A stretch of 9,346 nt of DNA from CABMKH01 sp040797625. Lineage in GTDB: Bacteria; Bacillota; Clostridia; Tissierellales; Tissierellaceae. Location: positions 1 to 9,346 of the forward strand of contig JBQHQH010000044.1 in assembly GCA_052067355.1 (NCBI GenBank), given 5' to 3'. A model generated the notes under the pieces. The model did no database searches. It was not told where the DNA came from and saw nothing but the letters and a program-made list of their open reading frames with translations. Shown here piece by piece: positions 6,229-9,346 of this stretch. Each line of letters opens with the position of its first letter. Position 1 is the stretch's first letter. The position numbers were made by a program, and so were the translations under genes.

Positions 6229-7593
6229 ATGTCAAGAAGAAGGAAAAAAATAGTTGAAATTGAAATAATAGATACCATGTTTCCAAATAGATCTGTAGGA
6301 AAGTATGAAGATAGAACCATTATAGTAAAAGGTGGAATAAAAGGACAAATAGTAAAGGTACTTTTAGGCAGAAAGAGAAAGGACTATACTGAAGGAAAGA
6401 TTTTAGAGATAATAGAAAGATCTCCATTAGAAAAGAACATTGGATGCCCTCATCATGGTATATGCGGAGGCTGTACTTATCAGACGCTTTCATATGAAGA
6501 TGAATTGAGTTTAAAAGAATATCAGATATTAGAATTATTTAAAAAGGCTAATCTAGAGGATATAAACTTTTTAGGGATAGAAAAGAGTAATAATATTGAG
6601 TCCTATAGAAATAAAATGGAATATACTTTTGGAGATGAAGAAAAAGACGGTCAATTAGCATTAGGGCTTCATAAGAAGGGAAGATTTTATGAAGTAGTAA
6701 ATGTAGATAAATGTAATATTATAGACAATGATTTTACTATAATAAGAAAGAATATAGTGAGATATTTTCAAAACTTAAATTTTTCTTATTATAATAAGAG
6801 GTCTCATGAAGGATTTTTAAGACATCTAGTAATTAGAAAAGCACTATCAACTGGAGAGATATTGATAAATCTAGTGACTACTAGTCAAGAGGATTTGAAT
6901 AGAGAAGATTTTATATCAGTAGTTAAAATTTGTTCTGAATCATTACAGGGTAGAGTCACAGGAATAATTCATACTGTAAATGATGGATTAGGAGATGTTG
7001 TAAAGGCAGATAAGATGGAAATATTATACGGTAGAGATTATATAGTAGAAGAGATACTAGGTCTTAAATTTAAAATATCACCATTTTCATTTTTCCAGAC
7101 AAATACTTTTGGAGCAGAAAAACTATATTCCATAGTTAGGGAGTTTGCAGGAGATATAGATGACAAGATAGTATTCGACCTATATTCAGGTACTGGAACT
7201 ATTGCGCAGATTATGGCGCCTGTAGCTAAGAAGATAATAGGTATTGAGATAGTAGAAGAAGCAGTAGAGAAGGCTAAAGAAAATGCAGAATTAAATGACT
7301 TAAATAATATAGAATTTATAGCAGGAGATGTGTTAAAAGTTGTAGACGAATTAGATGAAAGACCAGATCTAATAGTAATAGATCCACCTAGAGATGGAAT
7401 CCATCCCAAGGCTATAGATAAGATTATAGATTTTAATCCAGAAGTATTTGTATATGTATCATGTAATCCAGTGACTTTAGTACGAGATTTGAAAGTATTT
7501 GTAGAAAGAGGGTATAGGATAGATAAGGTTAAATGTATGGATATGTTTCCTAGGACTCCTCATGTTGAAACTGTAACACTGCTTACGAAGTAG
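6229..7593 (+). CDS. rlmD: 23S rRNA (uracil-5-)-methyltransferase, RlmD/RlmCD type
   Basis: This 454-residue SAM-dependent enzyme methylates uridine at carbon 5 in 23S rRNA; Firmicute members (RlmCD) are known to act on U747 and U1939. An N-terminal TRAM-like RNA-binding region (about 5-65) precedes four Fe-S cluster cysteines, Cys73, Cys79, Cys82 and Cys162. The methyltransferase part has FFQTN (288-292), the SAM motif DLYSGTGTI (317-325), DPPRDG (385-390), the catalytic nucleophile Cys412 in VSCNP, and Glu447 in HVETV. All expected residues are present and the length is normal. I chose ATG 6229 because GAAGGAG lies 8 bp upstream; the in-frame GTG at 6220 overlaps that RBS and would add three residues. 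The precise uridine target cannot be told from sequence. Confidence 0.93.
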   Translation: MSRRRKKIVEIEIIDTMFPNRSVGKYEDRTIIVKGGIKGQIVKVLLGRKRKDYTEGKILEIIERSPLEKNIGCPHHGICGGCTYQTLSYEDELSLKEYQILELFKKANLEDINFLGIEKSNNIESYRNKMEYTFGDEEKDGQLALGLHKKGRFYEVVNVDKCNIIDNDFTIIRKNIVRYFQNLNFSYYNKRSHEGFLRHLVIRKALSTGEILINLVTTSQEDLNREDFISVVKICSESLQGRVTGIIHTVNDGLGDVVKADKMEILYGRDYIVEEILGLKFKISPFSFFQTNTFGAEKLYSIVREFAGDIDDKIVFDLYSGTGTIAQIMAPVAKKIIGIEIVEEAVEKAKENAELNDLNNIEFIAGDVLKVVDELDERPDLIVIDPPRDGIHPKAIDKIIDFNPEVFVYVSCNPVTLVRDLKVFVERGYRIDKVKCMDMFPRTPHVETVTLLTK

Positions 7594-7612
7594 GGGATAG
7601 CTTTGCTGTCCC
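7594..7612 (+). terminator. Weak hairpin directly after the methyltransferase gene
   Basis: GGGATAGC (7594-7601) and GCTGTCCC (7605-7612) form an 8-bp stem with one T-G pair and a three-base loop, starting at the stop codon. The following AATTTGAAG is not a good T tract, so its terminator role is doubtful. Confidence 0.3.
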
Positions 7613-7840
7613 AATTTGAAGAAGCAGATGTATGTCTTATGTCGGGAATGTCCAAGATCACGAGAGAATCGAGTTGTGATTGGGTACATTCTATGGAAGA
7701 GAGTATAATTCTGATGACGCATTGTGGTTTATATAGGCATCCAACTTGAAAGTTAAAGATTCCTCCACTGCAGTCGGAATGACAGTCATTTCGACTGCAG
7801 CGAAGTGAAATGGAGAAACCTCTGATTTAAGTATTTTTAT
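7613..7840. repeat. Non-coding, G+C-richer repeat-like block with palindrome
   Basis: No convincing gene is seen. The block is clearly richer in G and C than its surroundings. At 7768-7800 there is a near-perfect palindrome: CTGCAGTCGGAATGAC, one central A, and GTCATTTCGACTGCAG, with one G-T pair. The segment that follows (GCGAAGTGAAATGGAGAAAC) resembles dispersed intergenic repeats with a GTCGAAATGAC core that I know from many clostridial and other genomes. A looser dyad lies at about 7636-7710 (TCTTATG...ATCAC against GTGAT...GGAAGA). This is probably a decayed dispersed repeat, but copy number cannot be judged from one window. Confidence 0.5.
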
Positions 7841-7844
7841 TAAA

Positions 7845-7865
7845 TATAGGTATTGTTTACCTATA
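7845..7865. other. Short hairpin
   Basis: TATAGGTA (7845-7852) and TACCTATA (7858-7865) are perfectly complementary around the loop TTGTT. No T tract follows. Function is unknown. Confidence 0.4.
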
Positions 7866-7917
7866 GGAGAAATAATAAGATTCGACTACAACATATGGTG
7901 GTTTGAGGACGGGATTT

Positions 7918-7955
7918 GGGTCGAAAATCGGCTAAAAAACACCGAGTTTTGACCC
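7918..7955. other. Stable hairpin in the long intergenic region
   Basis: GGGTCGAAAATCGG (7918-7931) pairs with CCGAGTTTTGACCC (7942-7955), a 14-bp stem with one G-T pair and one A-G mismatch around an A-rich ten-base loop. TTTAAAATAGGG follows, which is not a strong terminator tail. It could be a weak terminator, part of a small RNA or a repeat. The rest of 7866-8026 shows no gene. Confidence 0.45.
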
Positions 7956-8026
7956 TTTAAAATAGGGCATTTGACAGATGACATTGGATAATTCGGGATA
8001 TTTGAAGAGTAAATAGTTAAATTTGG

Positions 8027-8055
8027 TTGATATGATGAGAGATAAATAATATACT
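8027..8055 (+). promoter_or_regulatory. Promoter of the DUF4440-like gene
   Basis: TTGATA (8027-8032) and TATACT (8050-8055) are separated by 17 bp, close to the sigma-A consensus. The predicted transcript has a leader of about 58 nt ending with AGGAGGGG (8108-8115) before the ATG. Confidence 0.65.
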
Positions 8056-8119
8056 ATGGATGAACATTACTAGATGAGAGTGCCTTAAGAAAAACAAATT
8101 AAATTCTAGGAGGGGTTTT

Positions 8120-8476
8120 ATGAGCTTAGAACAGCAGATATTGAAATATGAGAATGAATTTTTTATTAAAAGGTTTTGTGATGATATCCAAAATTTAAAT
8201 GATAGAATTCACGATGAATTTATTGAATTTGGAAAATCAGGTCAAGTTTTTGATAAAGATTCAATCGTGAAATATTTAAACAATTTAGATACTGATAGGG
8301 ATATTGAGATACTTTCATTTAAAATAAAAAATATAAAGGAAGATTTAATAATAGCCAATTATATTTCATATGAAAAGGAAATAGAAATAAAAGCTTTAAG
8401 AACCTCTATATGGAAAAAGGAATTATCAGACTGGAAATTATATTTTCATCAAGGAACAGTTGTTGAAGCTAATTAA
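8120..8476 (+). CDS. DUF4440/SnoaL-like (NTF2 fold) small protein
   Basis: This 118-residue cytosolic protein looks like a DUF4440 member of the NTF2/SnoaL-like cone fold. Recognisable blocks are DEFIEFGKSGQVFDKDSIVK (32-51), the usual first-helix-to-strand part, and RTSIWKKELSDWKLYFHQGT (94-113), the usual C-terminal strands. Length fits the family. Members have no single function: some are enzymes, others bind small ligands, and no catalytic residues can be named here. AGGAGGGG lies 4 bp before the ATG. It has its own promoter and a terminator that overlaps its stop codon, so it is a single-gene unit. Cys20 is the only cysteine. Confidence 0.7.
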   Translation: MSLEQQILKYENEFFIKRFCDDIQNLNDRIHDEFIEFGKSGQVFDKDSIVKYLNNLDTDRDIEILSFKIKNIKEDLIIANYISYEKEIEIKALRTSIWKKELSDWKLYFHQGTVVEAN

Positions 8477-8490
8477 TTAGCTTCATTTTT
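8464..8490 (+). terminator. Terminator overlapping the end of the DUF4440-like gene
   Basis: GAAGCTAATT (8465-8474) and AATTAGCTTC (8475-8484) form a perfect 20-bp palindrome, giving a 9-bp stem with a TTAA loop when T8464-A8485 is included, followed by TTTTT. The last four sense codons (GTT GAA GCT AAT) and the TAA stop supply the left arm and loop. Confidence 0.7.
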
Positions 8491-8526
8491 ATATCACTGA
8501 AATTAAGAAATAGATCTTCTCATTAG

Positions 8527-8598
8527 GGTGGTAGTATCAATTTACTACATCATTATTGCCACCTCAAGGCACATAGAGTGTGTGGTAAGACTAGTGGC
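8527..8598. other. Structured intergenic segment with mutually exclusive stems
   Basis: GGTGGTA (8527-8533) can pair with TGCCACC (8557-8563). Alternatively GTAGTA (8531-8536) pairs with TACTAC (8543-8548), and GCCAC (8558-8562) pairs with GTGGC (8594-8598), which encloses CACA (8570-8573)/TGTG (8579-8582). The stems compete for the same bases, as in switches, but I recognise no known riboswitch. The segment lies between a terminator and the likely promoter of the next gene, so it may also be an independent RNA or a decayed repeat. Confidence 0.3.
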
Positions 8599-8610
8599 AT
8601 CATCTACAAG

Positions 8611-8642
8611 TTGTTCTAATTTGTATTAATATTATATATAAT
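8611..8642 (+). promoter_or_regulatory. Possible promoter of the membrane protein gene
   Basis: TTGTTC (8611-8616) is followed after 16 bp by TATATA (8633-8638), and an exact TATAAT lies at 8637-8642. The AT-rich sequence makes the exact -10 uncertain. The leader would be about 18 nt. Confidence 0.4.
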
Positions 8643-8666
8643 TAGCAATTAGAAAGGATTTTTAAA

Positions 8667-9071
8667 ATGAAAAATTTATTAAGGACATATTCATATTTGA
8701 TACAGCCAACTATATATAAGATTATATCAAGGATATTTTTAGGAGTTACTTTTTCATTATTTTGGAATCATTTTATAAATAAAAATGAAACTCATATAAT
8801 GGCTGAAAAAGCATTCTTTTTTGTAGGAGTTGTTCTATTAACTATGGCATGGTTTAACTATATAAAGTTAGATGGAGTTAGTATGACAAGGATAGGTAAC
8901 AGGGGAAAAGATAAGACTGGACATAAATCAAAGAATATAATTGATTTTTTAGAAGAAGAAGTTACAAGTGATGAACTTGAAGAATGTGATGAATTACTAT
9001 CAGCAATAATAGCTAATATTTTAACAGGGATTTGTTTTTTAACTCTTTCAATAATCGCGATATATTTATAA
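8667..9071 (+). CDS. Small membrane protein of unknown function
   Basis: I do not recognise a function for this 134-residue protein. It has three likely membrane helices: about 16-33, 46-64 (AEKAFFFVGVVLLTMAWF) and 112-133 (a run ending SIIAIYL). Between the second and third lies a 45-residue hydrophilic loop, first basic (RIGNRGKDKTGHKSKN) and then strongly acidic (DFLEEEVTSDELEECDE). There is no cleavable signal peptide and no catalytic motif. By the positive-inside rule the basic part of the loop is probably cytoplasmic. AAAGGA lies 8-13 bp before the ATG at 8667. The gene stands alone between the structured spacer and an AT-rich region leading to the right-hand element copy. A clear open frame with an RBS and a coherent membrane pattern support it as real. 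Confidence 0.65.
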   Translation: MKNLLRTYSYLIQPTIYKIISRIFLGVTFSLFWNHFINKNETHIMAEKAFFFVGVVLLTMAWFNYIKLDGVSMTRIGNRGKDKTGHKSKNIIDFLEEEVTSDELEECDELLSAIIANILTGICFLTLSIIAIYL

Positions 9072-9237
9072 ATAATTGTTGGTTTTTAAAAATATAAAAT
9101 ATGCAGATTAGGTCTATTTGTTTTTATATAGTATAAGAATATTATATAAGATTTATCAATTAAAATATAAATTGATATGTTGTGCTAGTTTAAATTTATA
9201 AATATAAAAATTTCAGCAATTATGTTAACCTATTTAA

Positions 9238-9346
9238 CTTAGTGTAAAATAATTGTTGGACAAAAAAGCAAAAAATATAGAGAATTAACCTCCATTTGAT
9301 ATAATGTAATCGACTAAAAGCACATTAAAGGAGGAATTCTCTATGA
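9238..9346 (+). mobile_element. Right copy of flanking element end (probable insertion sequence), reading outward
   Basis: This is the inverted copy of 2-110. It starts at the inner terminus CTTAGTGTAAAAT, carries an extended -10 TGATATAAT (9297-9305), an AGGAGG ribosome binding site (9329-9334) and an ATG at 9343-9345, where a gene continues beyond the window. The 166 bp between the membrane protein gene and this boundary are AT-rich, with one 8-bp dyad (TATCAATT 9154-9161 / AATTGATA 9170-9177) and no gene. Confidence 0.7.
9277..9344 (+). promoter_or_regulatory. Element promoter and RBS-sequestering hairpin (right copy)
   Basis: ATAGAGAATT (9277-9286) pairs with AATTCTCTAT (9335-9344), and CCTCC (9289-9293) pairs with the Shine-Dalgarno GGAGG (9330-9334), with bases 9287-9288 bulged. 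The arm includes the A and T of the start codon. The extended -10 TGATATAAT (9297-9305) is in the loop, so only transcripts begun upstream of the element contain both arms. Confidence 0.55.

Noticed and set aside
7038..7722. Minus-strand open frames over the rRNA methyltransferase gene and the region after it
   Set aside because: They overlap conserved coding sequence or the repeat-like block, and their translations look non-biological.
1..9346. CRISPR array, tRNA or rRNA genes, selenocysteine UGA read-through
   Set aside because: No regularly spaced repeats, cloverleaf or rRNA-like segments were seen, and no redox gene has an in-frame UGA that would need decoding.

Overview
The window looks like a chromosomal segment from a low-G+C anaerobic Firmicute, probably a clostridial or Tissierella-like organism. 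The grounds are strong AT bias, AGGAGG-type ribosome binding sites, many AGA/ATA codons, extended -10 promoters, and the family make-up: a nuclease-helicase of the DinG/XPD type, a cytosolic-looking zinc phospholipase C relative, and a GcvH/lipoamide dehydrogenase/OsmC cluster. The taxonomic call is inference.

Layout. Both ends carry the same 109-bp sequence in opposite orientation (2-110 and 9238-9346, one mismatch). Each copy runs outward into a start codon at the window edge, so two divergent copies of one element, most likely an insertion sequence, flank the window. Inside lie: a 777-aa PD-(D/E)XK nuclease/Fe-S helicase (349-2682, +); a convergent zinc-dependent phospholipase C family gene whose stop codon overlaps the helicase stop (2679-3392, -); a decayed, internally deleted remnant of a FetA/FetB-type ABC transporter (3483-3766); a closed three-gene operon with its own promoter and terminator encoding a GcvH-like lipoyl carrier, a dihydrolipoamide dehydrogenase-like flavoprotein and an OsmC-family protein (3807-6131); a 23S rRNA m5U methyltransferase of the RlmD/RlmCD type (6229-7593); about 525 bp without a gene but with several hairpins and a G+C-richer repeat-like block (7594-8119); a DUF4440/SnoaL-like small protein (8120-8476); a short structured spacer; an unrecognised three-helix membrane protein (8667-9071); and an AT-rich spacer running into the right-hand element copy.

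Functional reading. The strongest candidate for something little described is the three-gene operon. It holds a lipoyl-domain protein that keeps its lipoylation lysine, a flavin disulfide reductase, and a two-cysteine OsmC protein, without gcvP, gcvT or a lipoate ligase. The simplest inference is a lipoyl-dependent thiol relay (NAD(P)H to flavoprotein to lipoyl-GcvH to OsmC to hydroperoxide). The flavoprotein's nucleotide site has a GxGxxA motif and a basic residue where NAD-specific lipoamide dehydrogenases have Glu, which hints at NADPH use. Other points are a helicase terminator buried in the opposing phospholipase gene, a likely RBS-sequestering hairpin in the element ends, and a 35-bp tandem duplication that rewrote the C-terminus of the OsmC protein.
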